Shown: positions 17,426 to 25,875 of the stretch, piece after piece | How positions within the stretch are numbered: the first letter of the stretch is position 1 | Layout of the letters: the number at the start of each line of letters is the position of its first letter | The notes under the pieces: model-generated | Database searches by the model: none | What the model saw: only the letters and a program-made list of their open reading frames with translations | What the model was told of the DNA's origin: nothing | NCBI GenBank assembly: GCA_016699855.1 | Contig: CP064988.1 | Coordinates: 3,810,501 to 3,874,500, forward strand | Length of the DNA stretch: 64,000 nt | Source: Rhodospirillales bacterium | Lineage (GTDB): Bacteria; Pseudomonadota; Alphaproteobacteria; Reyranellales; Reyranellaceae | Direction of reading: 5' to 3' | Position numbers and translations under genes: made by a program

Positions 17426-18169
17426 TCACGCCGTCCGCCGGTCCGGCCACTCCGCGACCATCGCGCGGGCGCGGTCGAGGTCGGGCAGAGAGTCGACCTC
17501 GCCCCAGCGCAGCCCGTGGATCAGCCGCGTGCGCACGACGCCGGTGCGGGCCAGCCGGTCGATCGCCTGCAGGTACCAGACCTTGGCGCCGTCGGGCGTG
17601 CGCATCATCGCCTCGACCGTGTCGGTGAAAAGCTTCGGGCCGCGTCCCCGGAACAGCAGCATGCCGATCGACTCGCCGTTGACGGTGTCCAGCGGCAGCT
17701 TCTTGCCGACCGCCTTCAGCGCGCCGTCCTCCTCGACGATCTTCATATCGTCCTCGTCGTAGGCCGGCTTGCGGTCGATGGTGATGGTGATCGGCGCGTC
17801 GGGGCTGGCCAGCACGCGGCGCGCGATCTCGGTCTCGAACAGGGTGTCGCCGTTGACGATCAGGAAGTCGTCCCGCATCTCATCGCGCGCCATCCAGCAC
17901 GAACCCAGATTGTCGGCCACCTTGTAGAACGGGTTGAACAGCGGCCGCACGCGGAAGCCCGGCGCGTCGTGGCGCGCCAGATGCGCCTCCATCATCTCGG
18001 CCTGGAAGCCGATCACGACGGCGACCTCGGGCACGCCGCAGCGCTTGAGCGCCTCGAGCTGCCAGTCGATCAGCGTCTGGTGCCCGACCTCGAGCAGGCA
18101 TTTCGGTCGGTCGGCGGTGAGCGGCGCGAGGCGCGAGCCCTGTCCGGCGCTCAACAGGATTGCTTTCAT
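17426..18169 (-). CDS. Sugar/choline-phosphate nucleotidyltransferase family protein
   Basis: A 247-residue LicC/RfbA-like nucleotidyltransferase. The N-terminal signature LLSAGQGSRLAPLTADRPKCLLEV is present (reported here in outline: SAGxGxR loop, then P-K-C-L), and LIVNGDTLFE holds the metal-binding Asp. The short length without a left-handed beta-helix tail matches choline-phosphate or inositol-1-phosphate cytidylyltransferases and mannose-1-phosphate guanylyltransferases. It is convergent with the end of the sphingolipid run, 22 bp away. It is the second stand-alone candidate for making a CDP-activated headgroup, beside the MobA-like gene at 15272. Confidence 0.8.
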   Translation of the reverse strand: MKAILLSAGQGSRLAPLTADRPKCLLEVGHQTLIDWQLEALKRCGVPEVAVVIGFQAEMMEAHLARHDAPGFRVRPLFNPFYKVADNLGSCWMARDEMRDDFLIVNGDTLFETEIARRVLASPDAPITITIDRKPAYDEDDMKIVEEDGALKAVGKKLPLDTVNGESIGMLLFRGRGPKLFTDTVEAMMRTPDGAKVWYLQAIDRLARTGVVRTRLIHGLRWGEVDSLPDLDRARAMVAEWPDRRTA

Positions 18170-18362
18170 TCGGCGCGGTCCTTTCGCGCGCCGCTATAGC
18201 ACGGGCTCCGCGCGCGCCATCGCGGCAATTTCGCGGCGCGCGCCGTCGGCCGGGGCGCGCGTCGGTCATGCGCCGGCGTTCCATGACAGCGGCCGGGGCG
18301 GCCGGTAAGGTCGCGCCGACCACGCCACCGCCGCACCTCCGAAAGCCGCCGCCGCCGGCCCG

Positions 18363-19640
18363 ATGTCCGATCCCGCGCCGCCCGAACCCAAGACCGACCC
18401 CGGCGGCCCGCCGCCGTTCTGGGGCCCCTTGCGTCTGCCGGCGTTCCGCCGCCTGTGGATCGCCAACGTCGTGTCCAACGTCGGCGGCTGGATGCAGACG
18501 GCGGGCGCCGGCTGGATCATGACCGAGCTGGCGCCGGCCGACGACAAGGCGCTGTTCGTGGCCGCGCTGGCGGCGGCGACGACCGTGCCGGTGTTCTTCT
18601 TCGGGTTCCCCGCCGGCGTGCTGGCCGACCGCTTCGACCGGCGCGTCTACATCCTGTGCTGCCAGGGGTGGATGATGGCCGCCGCCGCGGCGCTGGCCGT
18701 GCTGGCGTGGACCGGCCACCTCAACCACTGGAACCTGCTGGCGCTGATCTTCTGCGTCGGCATCGGCAACGCCGTCAACGCGCCGGCGTGGCACGCCGTG
18801 GTGCCGGAGATCGTCGGGTCCAAACACCTGCCGCAGGCCATCGCGCTCAACAGCGCCGGCTTCAACCTGGCGCGCACCGTCGGGCCGGTGATCGGCCAGC
18901 TGCTGCACGGGCTGTTCGGCGCGGTGGCGCTGTTCGCCGTCAACACCTGCACGTTCTCGTCGGTGATCTACGCCATCGCGCGCTGGCGGCGCCCGTCGGA
19001 GGCGCGCGCCGCGCAGCGCCGCGAATCCTTCGTCCAGGGCTTCCTGTCGGGCATCGCCTTCGTGCGCGGCGCGCCGGCGCTCCACGCGGTGTGGGCGCGC
19101 GGCGCCTGCTTCTTCATGCCGGCGATCGCCTTCTCCACGATGCTGCCGCTGCTCGGCCGCGACTACCTCCATCTCGACGCCACGGCCTACGGTGTCCTGT
19201 TCTCGAGCTTCGGCGTCGGCGCCGTCGCCGGCACGATGATGCTGCCGCGCGTCAACGCTCTGTTCGGGCCCGACCGCGCCAATATCGGCGCCATGCTGCT
19301 GAGCGCCGCGGCGATGGTGGCCGCCGCGCAGAGCCTCCATCCGGTCGTGGTCGGCGTCGCGCTGGCGGTCGCGGGCGGCTGCTGGATGGTGGTGATCGCC
19401 AACAACAACGTGGCGGTGCAGTCGCTGCTGCCGTCGTGGGTGCGGGCACGGGCGATGGCGGTGCACCAGCTCGTCTTCTTCGGCAGCATGACGGTGGGCC
19501 AGGTGGCGTGGGGCGTGGTCGCCGACCGCGTCGGCGTGCCGTGGGCGATCACCGCCGGCGCGGCGCTTCTGGTCGCGACGACCATCCTCGCCGCCGCCAT
19601 CCGGTCGCCGGCGCCTGGCGCCTCGACGGGGCGCGGCTGA
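18363..19640 (+). CDS. MFS transporter (EntS/MFS_3 type)
   Basis: A 425-residue major facilitator with about 12 hydrophobic segments. The N-terminal layout LRLPAFRRLWIANVVSNVGGWMQ and the cytoplasmic loop GVLADRFDRR are typical of the EntS/MFS_3 exporter group. It starts with an ATG 193 bp from the divergent nucleotidyltransferase gene, a stretch that probably holds both promoters. The substrate cannot be inferred. It is followed by the long leader of the polyamine genes. Confidence 0.85.
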   Translation: MSDPAPPEPKTDPGGPPPFWGPLRLPAFRRLWIANVVSNVGGWMQTAGAGWIMTELAPADDKALFVAALAAATTVPVFFFGFPAGVLADRFDRRVYILCCQGWMMAAAAALAVLAWTGHLNHWNLLALIFCVGIGNAVNAPAWHAVVPEIVGSKHLPQAIALNSAGFNLARTVGPVIGQLLHGLFGAVALFAVNTCTFSSVIYAIARWRRPSEARAAQRRESFVQGFLSGIAFVRGAPALHAVWARGACFFMPAIAFSTMLPLLGRDYLHLDATAYGVLFSSFGVGAVAGTMMLPRVNALFGPDRANIGAMLLSAAAMVAAAQSLHPVVVGVALAVAGGCWMVVIANNNVAVQSLLPSWVRARAMAVHQLVFFGSMTVGQVAWGVVADRVGVPWAITAGAALLVATTILAAAIRSPAPGASTGRG

Positions 19641-20086
19641 CGCCGGGGCGCCGGAGTGTTGCGCGTCTGCAACGCTCCCGGAAAAAATTCGACGGTTTTC
19701 CCGTGAATCCCCGTAATGGCGTAGTTTGCGCTTGCGAATGACACAATTGGGCGTAATTAAGCGAGCAGACGCCCACGCACGTGCCTATGGCCCTTGTGGT
19801 TATGCAACGACGGAAAGCGTCCTTCTTGGATATGCCGGCCCAGAACCGGCTCCGAAAGGGACCTTGGTCATGCATACGTTCCGTGCGGGGCGCGAGCCTC
19901 GTTTCCGTATCGTCGTTCCCGCCGCCCGCGTCCGCGCCGCGTACGTGACGCTGATCGGCCGCAAGAACCCGTTGTCGAGTACGTCCTCCTCCCGCTGAGC
20001 GCCCGAGGGGCGTGGCGGGAGTTCGTTGAGCCCGGCCGCACGCGCGGCCGGCGGACGTATTTCTATTCGACGAGGATTTTCCGGAA
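19641..20086 (+). promoter_or_regulatory. Structured 446-bp leader upstream of ornithine decarboxylase (speF-type RNA candidate)
   Basis: No convincing protein gene lies here, although one frame is open from an ATG at 19738 to a stop at 19996. Base composition is lower in GC from 19680 to 19830 than in neighbours. Hairpins visible: 19834-19850 (5-bp stem), 19989-20021 (7-bp outer and 6-bp inner stem) and 20032-20051 (perfect 8-bp stem, ACGC loop) just before the decarboxylase. The open frame's stop falls inside the 19989 hairpin, as in a leader-peptide attenuator. Rfam's speF leader RNA occurs at this position in Alphaproteobacteria; I infer the same or a similar element from position and structure, not from a consensus match. 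A TTGCGA/17 bp/AATTAA promoter-like pair begins at about 19733. Confidence 0.4.
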
Positions 20087-21217
20087 ATGACCGACCGTAT
20101 CCAGCGCTTTCTGCGCGAGAAGCAGCCCGAGACGCCCTGCCTGGTGATGGACCTCGACATCGTCGAGGACAACTACAAGCGCATGCGCGAGTTGCTGCCG
20201 CAGGCGAAGATTTTCTACGCCATGAAGGCGAATCCGGCGGCCGAGGTGCTCGGCCGGCTGGGCAAGCTCGGCTCGAACTTCGACACGGCGAGCCGCGGCG
20301 AGATCGAGCAGTGCCTCGCCGTCGGCGTCACCGCCGACCGCGTCTCCTTCGGCAACACGATCAAGAAGGAGCGCGACATCGCCTGGGCCCACCAGCAGGG
20401 CGTGCGCCTGTACGCGTTCGACAGCGACGCGGAGCTGATGAAGCTCGCCCGCTCGGCGCCCGGCGCGCGCGTGTTCTGCCGCGTGCTGGTCGACTGCGGC
20501 GGCGCCGAGTGGCCGCTGTCGCGCAAGTTCGGCTGCTCGCCGGAGATGGCGAAGGACCTGCTCCGCCGCGCCCACGACCTCGGGCTCGACGCCTACGGGA
20601 TCTCGTTCCATGTCGGCTCGCAGCAGACCGACCTCGAGCAGTGGGACCGCGCCCTGGGCCAGGTGTCGCAGATGTTCTTCGCGCTGGCCGAGGTCGGCGT
20701 CGACCTCAAGATGGTGAATCTGGGCGGCGGATTCCCGGCGCGCTACCGCGCCGAGGTGAAGCCGGTCGACGCCTACTGCGAGGCGGTCCAGCGCGCGCTT
20801 GTGAAGCACTTCGGCAACCGCATGCCGGAGGTCATCATCGAGCCGGGCCGGTCGATGGTCGGCGACGCCGGCATCATCCAGTCCGAGGTGGTGCTGATCT
20901 CGCGCAAGTCGTCGACCGACCGCAAGCGCTGGGTCTACCTCGACATCGGCAAGTTCGGCGGTCTCGCCGAGACGATGGACGAGAGCATCAAGTACCGCAT
21001 CCGCACGCCCTACGACGGCGGGCGGTCGGGGCCCGTCGTGCTCGCCGGTCCGACCTGCGACAGCGCCGACATCCTGTACGAGAAGACCGAGTACAAGATG
21101 CCGCTGGCGCTCAAGGTCGGCGACAAGGTCGACATCCTGGCGACCGGCGCCTACACGACGACGTACGCCTCGGTGGCGTTCAACGGCTTCGCGCCGCTGA
21201 AGACGCACTGCATCTGA
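20087..21217 (+). CDS. odc: Ornithine decarboxylase (fold III, alanine racemase-like)
   Basis: A 376-residue PLP enzyme of the eukaryotic-type ornithine/diaminopimelate decarboxylase family. IFYAMKANP carries the PLP lysine (about residue 46), FHVGSQQTD and NLGGGFP bind the cofactor phosphate, EPGRSMVGDAG follows, and GPTCDSADIL provides the cysteine and aspartate completed across the dimer. It converts ornithine to putrescine. The next gene makes homospermidine from putrescine, and this pairing is common in Alphaproteobacteria. A GAGGA site lies 11 bp before the ATG. Regulation through the long upstream leader is likely. Confidence 0.9.
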   Translation: MTDRIQRFLREKQPETPCLVMDLDIVEDNYKRMRELLPQAKIFYAMKANPAAEVLGRLGKLGSNFDTASRGEIEQCLAVGVTADRVSFGNTIKKERDIAWAHQQGVRLYAFDSDAELMKLARSAPGARVFCRVLVDCGGAEWPLSRKFGCSPEMAKDLLRRAHDLGLDAYGISFHVGSQQTDLEQWDRALGQVSQMFFALAEVGVDLKMVNLGGGFPARYRAEVKPVDAYCEAVQRALVKHFGNRMPEVIIEPGRSMVGDAGIIQSEVVLISRKSSTDRKRWVYLDIGKFGGLAETMDESIKYRIRTPYDGGRSGPVVLAGPTCDSADILYEKTEYKMPLALKVGDKVDILATGAYTTTYASVAFNGFAPLKTHCI

Positions 21218-21247
21218 ACTTCCGCGCCCTTGGCGCGGGAGCCGGAA

Positions 21248-21281
21248 CGACGGGGCCTTGAGAAGGGCCCCGTCGTCGTTT
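21248..21281 (+). terminator. Hairpin terminator between odc and hss
   Basis: A perfect 10-bp stem (21248-21257 with 21266-21275), an 8-nt loop and the short T-containing tail TCGTTTA. The T tract is weak, so termination may be partial and allow read-through into the homospermidine synthase gene. Confidence 0.6.
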
Positions 21282-21320
21282 AGGGACGCGGCGTCGGCCG
21301 GCATCTCCAGGAGACGGGAC

Positions 21321-22784
21321 ATGGCTAAAAAGGTCGCGAAGACGGCGAGGCGGCGCGCGGGCGCGGCGGGCGGCCGCCGGCACTGCGCGTTCGGCGGCCG
21401 CATGGTGATGATCGGCTTCGGCTCGATCGGCCAGGGCGTGCTGCCGCTGATCCTGCGGCACATCGCGGTGAAGCCGTCGCAGATCACCGTGATCTCGGCC
21501 GAGGACCGGGGCGGCGAGGCCGAGCTGGCGCGCTACGGCGTCACCTTCATCCGCAAGCGGCTGACCCGCGCCAACTACCGTGCCGCGCTGGCCCCGCTGG
21601 TCGGCGCCGGCGACTTCATCGTCAACCTGTCGGTCGAGGTCGCCTCGACGGCGCTGGTCGAGTTCGCGCAGGCGAAGGGCGCGTTCTACCTCGACACCTG
21701 CATCGAGCCGTGGCCGGGCGGCTACACCGATCCGAACCTGTCGGTGTCGCTGCGCTCGAACTACGCGCTGCGCGAGACCGCGCTGGCGTTGAAGACGAAG
21801 TACGCCGGCGGCCCGACCGCCGTCGTCGCGCACGGCGCCAACCCGGGCCTCGTGTCGCACTTCACCAAGCGCGCGCTGCTCAACATCGCGCGCGACACCG
21901 GAAAGCCGGTGGCGGCGCCGACCACGCGCGAGGGCTGGGCGGCGCTGTCGCGCGCGCTCGGGATCAAGGTCATCCACGTCGCCGAGCGCGACACCCAGGT
22001 GTCGGCCCGCCCCAAGGAGGTCGGCGAGTTCGTCAACACCTGGTCGATCGACGGCTTCATCAGCGAGGGCGGCCAGCCGGCCGAACTCGGCTGGGGCACG
22101 CACGAGAAGCGGCTGCCGCCGGACGGCAAGCGGCACGATTTCGGCTGCGACGCGGCGATCTACCTGAACCGGCCGGGCCTGCTGACGCGGGTGCGGACGT
22201 GGACACCGCTGGAGGGGCCGTTCCACGGCTTCATCATCACGCACAACGAGTCGATCTCGATGGCCGACTACCTGACCGTGCGCGAGCGCGGCCGCGTGGT
22301 CTACCGGCCGACGGTGCACTACGCGTACCACCCGTGCGACCAGGCGATCATGTCGATGCACGAGATCGCGGGGAAGAACCTGGCGCAGCAGAAGCGCCAG
22401 CGGCTGATCGTCGAGGAGATCGAATCGGGGATCGACGAGCTCGGCGTGCTGCTGATGGGCCACGAGAAGGGCGCCTACTGGTACGGCTCGCGGCTGTCGA
22501 TCGACGAGGCCCGCAGGCTGGCGCCGTACAACAACGCGACCTCGCTGCAGGTCTGCGCGCCGGTGCTGTCGGGCATCGTGTGGGCGCTGGAGAACCCGCG
22601 CCGGGGCGTGGTCGAGGCCGACGAGATGGATTTCGACCGCAACCTCGAGATCTGCATGCCGTATCTGGGCCCGGTGGTCGGGCGGTACGGCGACTGGACG
22701 CCGCTTCAGGGCCGGGGCGGTCTGTTCCCGGAGGACATCGACGCCTCCGACCCCTGGCAGTTCAAGAACTTCCGCGTCGTCTAG
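21321..22784 (+). CDS. hss: Homospermidine synthase
   Basis: A 487-residue NAD-dependent enzyme. The Rossmann motif is MIGFGSIGQGVLPL near residue 30; LDTCIEPWPGGY, AHGANPGLVSHF, HNESISMADYL and HYAYHPCDQAI are highly characteristic of bacterial homospermidine synthase. It transfers an aminobutyl group to putrescine to give sym-homospermidine, the main polyamine of many Alphaproteobacteria. The ATG at 21321 was chosen because AGGAGAC lies 6 bp upstream; a longer ORF from 21258 overlaps the terminator. It follows odc with 103 bp between them. Confidence 0.92.
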   Translation: MAKKVAKTARRRAGAAGGRRHCAFGGRMVMIGFGSIGQGVLPLILRHIAVKPSQITVISAEDRGGEAELARYGVTFIRKRLTRANYRAALAPLVGAGDFIVNLSVEVASTALVEFAQAKGAFYLDTCIEPWPGGYTDPNLSVSLRSNYALRETALALKTKYAGGPTAVVAHGANPGLVSHFTKRALLNIARDTGKPVAAPTTREGWAALSRALGIKVIHVAERDTQVSARPKEVGEFVNTWSIDGFISEGGQPAELGWGTHEKRLPPDGKRHDFGCDAAIYLNRPGLLTRVRTWTPLEGPFHGFIITHNESISMADYLTVRERGRVVYRPTVHYAYHPCDQAIMSMHEIAGKNLAQQKRQRLIVEEIESGIDELGVLLMGHEKGAYWYGSRLSIDEARRLAPYNNATSLQVCAPVLSGIVWALENPRRGVVEADEMDFDRNLEICMPYLGPVVGRYGDWTPLQGRGGLFPEDIDASDPWQFKNFRVV

Positions 22785-22799
22785 CCCGCGGCGTGGAGC

Positions 22800-23477
22800 C
22801 TAGTCGTCGAAGCCTACGAACACCGTGGCTTCGTCGACGGACTTGCGTTCGGAAACCACCGCATTGGCGGGGAAGGTTTCGTCCGGCCAGCCCAGCGCGA
22901 TGCTTTTCATGATGACCTGGTCGTCGGCTATCCCGGCGTGCTCGCGCACCACGGGAGATTGCATGATGCCCTGGCTGTTGATCACGGCGCCCAACCCGCG
23001 GGACCATGCGGCGTTCACCAGGGCGGTCGCGACGGCGCCGCAATCGAAGGGCGTGTCGTCGCTGCCGTCCAGCACGCGGTCGTAGGTCACGATCACGCAC
23101 ACCGGCGCGTCGAATTGACGAAAACCGCGCAGCACCCAGTCCTGGCGCATCTCCTTGTCGTCGCGCGCGATCCCCATCGCCGAGAACAGTTGCTTGGCGA
23201 CGCCGACCTGCCGGTCGCGGTGGTGGCCTGTGAAGCCCCGGCCCGTGCGGAACTCGCGCGACTGCGGTACGCCGGCCACCATCCTCTCGGTGTTACCGGC
23301 GCGGATCCGGTTCAGCGGCTCGCCGGTGACGACGTAGAAATTCCAAGGCTGGGTGTTCATCGACGACGGCGCGCGCATCGCCAAACCGATGATCTCCTCG
23401 ATCAGCGCCCTCGGCACCGGATCGGGCTTGTAGCCGCGGATGCTCCGGCGGCCGAGGATGACGTCGTCGAACTGCAT
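22800..23477 (-). CDS. Nitroreductase family protein
   Basis: A 225-residue FMN-dependent NAD(P)H oxidoreductase. RRSIRGYKPDPVP at the N-terminus and MRAPSSMNTQPWNFYVVTG are the FMN-phosphate and isoalloxazine binding segments of the family; WSRGLGAVINSQGIM matches the conserved later segment. Substrates may be nitroaromatics, quinones or flavins. It is convergent with hss, 15 bp apart. Nothing nearby narrows its role. Confidence 0.87.
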   Translation of the reverse strand: MQFDDVILGRRSIRGYKPDPVPRALIEEIIGLAMRAPSSMNTQPWNFYVVTGEPLNRIRAGNTERMVAGVPQSREFRTGRGFTGHHRDRQVGVAKQLFSAMGIARDDKEMRQDWVLRGFRQFDAPVCVIVTYDRVLDGSDDTPFDCGAVATALVNAAWSRGLGAVINSQGIMQSPVVREHAGIADDQVIMKSIALGWPDETFPANAVVSERKSVDEATVFVGFDD

Positions 23478-23585
23478 TTGACCAATGTTCCCTGGATGAC
23501 TCCTGACGTGACGGTGGTTTACGCGTTTTCCCGGATTTCGCGCAAGGAAGGACGCGGACCTCCGCGTGAACCGCGCTCGGGAGGC

Positions 23586-24341
23586 TCACGGCAGCAGGGC
23601 GACCACCAGCGTGGCCGCCGCCACGGCGCCGATCAACGCGTAGGAAAGCGCCCGGAACGTCCGTTCCGGCAGGCGCTTGAAGGCGCGGCCGCCGAGATGC
23701 AGCCCGGCGGCGTAGACCGGCGCCAACGCCAGCGCGAACAGGAACACGACCGGCGTCAACAGACCGTTCCAGACGTAGACCGCCAGCGACACCGTGCCGG
23801 TGACGCCGAACAGCGCCATGATGTTGTCGCGGGCGCGCGCGGCGTCGGCCTGTCCGCCCAGCCAGAACACCGCCACCGGCGGTCCGGCGAACCCCATCGC
23901 GCCTCCGGCCAGTCCGGCGACGATGCCGACCGCCGCCGTCATCGTCAGGCCGGGCTTGCGGCGGTAGCGCCAACCGCTGGCCAGCAGCCCGATCGCCGAC
24001 AGGATGAACAACGACATGCCGACGCGCAGGAAGTCGGGCCGGACCGTCGCCAGCAGGTATCCGCCGAACGGCAGCGCGAGGACGGCGGCGGCGGCCAAGG
24101 GGCCGACCTCGCGCCAGTCGCATCGCCGCATCGCCCCCAGCGTGTTGCGCATGTTCATGGTGAAGTCCGCCAGCCCGAGCGAGGGCACCGCCAGCGCCGG
24201 GGTGTAGAGCGCCGAGAACACAGGCGTCAGCACCAGCCCGGCGCCGAAACCGGCCATACCGCGCACGAAGCCGGCGATCAGCGCCGTCGCCAGCACGGCC
24301 GCCAGCTCCGGCCGCAGGATGACGTCGAGTTCGCTACGCAT
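23586..24341 (-). CDS. TauE/SafE family sulfite exporter-like membrane protein
   Basis: A 251-residue membrane protein with about eight hydrophobic helices. The N-terminal FVRGMAGFGAGLVLTPVFS and mid-protein GLAGGAMGFAGPPVAVFWL repeats are the hallmark of TauE/SafE (DUF81) transporters, which export sulfite, sulfoacetate or related anions. It stands 108 bp from the nitroreductase gene on the same strand and diverges from the sigma factor gene. Confidence 0.85.
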   Translation of the reverse strand: MRSELDVILRPELAAVLATALIAGFVRGMAGFGAGLVLTPVFSALYTPALAVPSLGLADFTMNMRNTLGAMRRCDWREVGPLAAAAVLALPFGGYLLATVRPDFLRVGMSLFILSAIGLLASGWRYRRKPGLTMTAAVGIVAGLAGGAMGFAGPPVAVFWLGGQADAARARDNIMALFGVTGTVSLAVYVWNGLLTPVVFLFALALAPVYAAGLHLGGRAFKRLPERTFRALSYALIGAVAAATLVVALLP

Positions 24342-24510
24342 GCCTGGGGGCCGTCCAGCCGGAGTCGATGGGTTCGTTCGAGTTACTTAACAGAAGCAGG
24401 TCACCCCGCCGTCGGGGAATTTCGCGCCGCGGCGGAATAGACGGCCCCGCGTCTGTGTTTATCGGATTGGCGGCGTCCGTCGGGGGAATTCACCTTGCGG
24501 ACCTGCCGGC

Positions 24511-25035
24511 GTGTCGGGTTGTATTGCGTCCGTGAACGCGGTCGCCGAACAGCTGCCCCAGCACGTTCCCGCCCTGCGCCGCTACGCGCGCGCGCTGACA
24601 GGGGACGCGCACAACGCCGACGACCTGGTCCAGGACTGCCTGGAACGGTCGCTGGAGCGCGCCCACCAGTGGCGCGAGGGCAATCTGCGGGCGTGGTTGT
24701 TCACGATCATGCACAACCTGCACGCCAACGACCGCCGTCGCGTGGCGAGCCGTCCCCGGCTGGCCGCGATCGACGACGTGCCGGAACCGTCGCGGGCGGC
24801 GTCGCAGTTCGAGGAGCTGTCGGCGCGGCAGACGTTCGCGACGCTCAAGCAGTTGCCCGAGGAGCAGCGCCAGGTGCTGCTGCTCGTGGCGCTGGAGGGC
24901 TTGCGGTACGCCGAGGTCGCGGAAGTCCTCGGCATTCCGCTCGGTACGGTCATGTCGCGCCTCTCGCGGGCTCGCGACAGGCTGCGCGATTTGATGGCCG
25001 GCGGCCCCGCCGCCGAGCCGAGGAGGGCGGTATGA
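24511..25035 (+). CDS. ECF-type RNA polymerase sigma factor
   Basis: A 174-residue sigma-70 family protein with only regions 2 and 4. Region 2 is at about residues 18-75 (RRYARALTGDAHNADDLVQDCLERSL, given in outline) and region 4 at 110-160, with LRYAEVAEVLGIPLGTVMSR as the helix-turn-helix. The start may be GTG 24511 or GTG 24532. Its stop overlaps the anti-sigma start (ATGA). The stress that releases it is unknown. The 169-bp upstream gap shared with the TauE gene presumably carries its own promoter; I could not identify a clear ECF promoter motif. Confidence 0.9.
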   Translation: MSGCIASVNAVAEQLPQHVPALRRYARALTGDAHNADDLVQDCLERSLERAHQWREGNLRAWLFTIMHNLHANDRRRVASRPRLAAIDDVPEPSRAASQFEELSARQTFATLKQLPEEQRQVLLLVALEGLRYAEVAEVLGIPLGTVMSRLSRARDRLRDLMAGGPAAEPRRAV

Positions 25036-25853
25036 GCGCGTCCGGGTCCGACCGGCCGGGCGTGCGGGACGACGACCTGCACGCCTATGTCGACGGCCAG
25101 CTCGACGCCGACGCGCGCCGGGCGCTGGAGGCGTTGCTGGTCGACGACGCCGAGGCGGCGGCTCGCGCCGCCGACTGGTCGGCGCAGAACGCCGCCCTGC
25201 GCCACGCCTTCGATCCGGTGCTGCACGAGCCGTTGCCGCCGGCGATGCGCCGGACGCTGGAGAAGGCGCGCCGCGGGACCGCCGCGTCCGGCGGCGGCTT
25301 CGCGCCGTGGGCGATGCGCCTCGCGGCGGCCGCCGCCTGGCTGATGGTCGGCGGCGCCGTCGGCTTCGGCGCCGCCCGCTGGGGCGGGGTCGGCGCGCCG
25401 GCGGAGACGCCGCCGAGCCTCAGCGCCGCCTTGCCGCTCGAGGCCGCGAGCGCCTACCGCGTCTACATCTCCGAGCGGCGGCACGTGGTCGAGGTGCCGG
25501 CCGCCGAGGTCGACCACCTGACCAACTGGCTCAGCAACAAGATGAAGACCAAGGTCCGGCCGCCGGACCTGGCGCCGCTGGGCTGGAAGCTGCTGGGCGG
25601 CCGACTGCTGGCGAGCACCGCCGCCGGCCCGGCCTGCCTGTTCGTCTACGAGAACGCGGCCGGAAAGCGCGTCATGGTGTACCTCGTCTCCAACGCCAGG
25701 AACGAGGGCACGACGGTGCAGTTCCGCGACCGCGACAACGTGCGCTCGCTGTTCTGGCTGGAGGGGCCGCTCGGCTACGCGCTGACCGGCGACCTCGACC
25801 GCGATTCGCTCGCGCCGATCGCCGCGGTGGTGCGCGAGAAGATGAGGTTCTGA
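25032..25853 (+). CDS. Membrane-anchored anti-sigma factor
   Basis: A 273-residue partner of the ECF sigma factor. The N-terminal ~70 residues (DDDLHAYVDGQLDADARRALE) look like the cytoplasmic sigma-binding domain of anti-sigma factors, but lack the HxxxCxxC zinc motif. One transmembrane helix lies near residues 95-115 (MRLAAAAAWLMVGGAVGFGA). A periplasmic domain of about 150 residues follows with RVYISERRHVVEVPAAE and LGGRLLASTAAGPACLFVYENAAGKR, as in the common RseA-like/FecR-unrelated group beside ECF sigma factors. The gene overlaps the sigma stop by 4 bp and has an AGGAGGG site. Confidence 0.87.
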   Translation: MSASGSDRPGVRDDDLHAYVDGQLDADARRALEALLVDDAEAAARAADWSAQNAALRHAFDPVLHEPLPPAMRRTLEKARRGTAASGGGFAPWAMRLAAAAAWLMVGGAVGFGAARWGGVGAPAETPPSLSAALPLEAASAYRVYISERRHVVEVPAAEVDHLTNWLSNKMKTKVRPPDLAPLGWKLLGGRLLASTAAGPACLFVYENAAGKRVMVYLVSNARNEGTTVQFRDRDNVRSLFWLEGPLGYALTGDLDRDSLAPIAAVVREKMRF

Positions 25854-25875
25854 CGCCGCTGGCGGCCGGCGCCGA

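Noticed and set aside
24342..24510. An ECF-type autoregulated promoter upstream of the sigma factor
   Set aside because: A GGAAT-like patch is present, but I could not match a -35/-10 pair with proper spacing to any ECF consensus with confidence.
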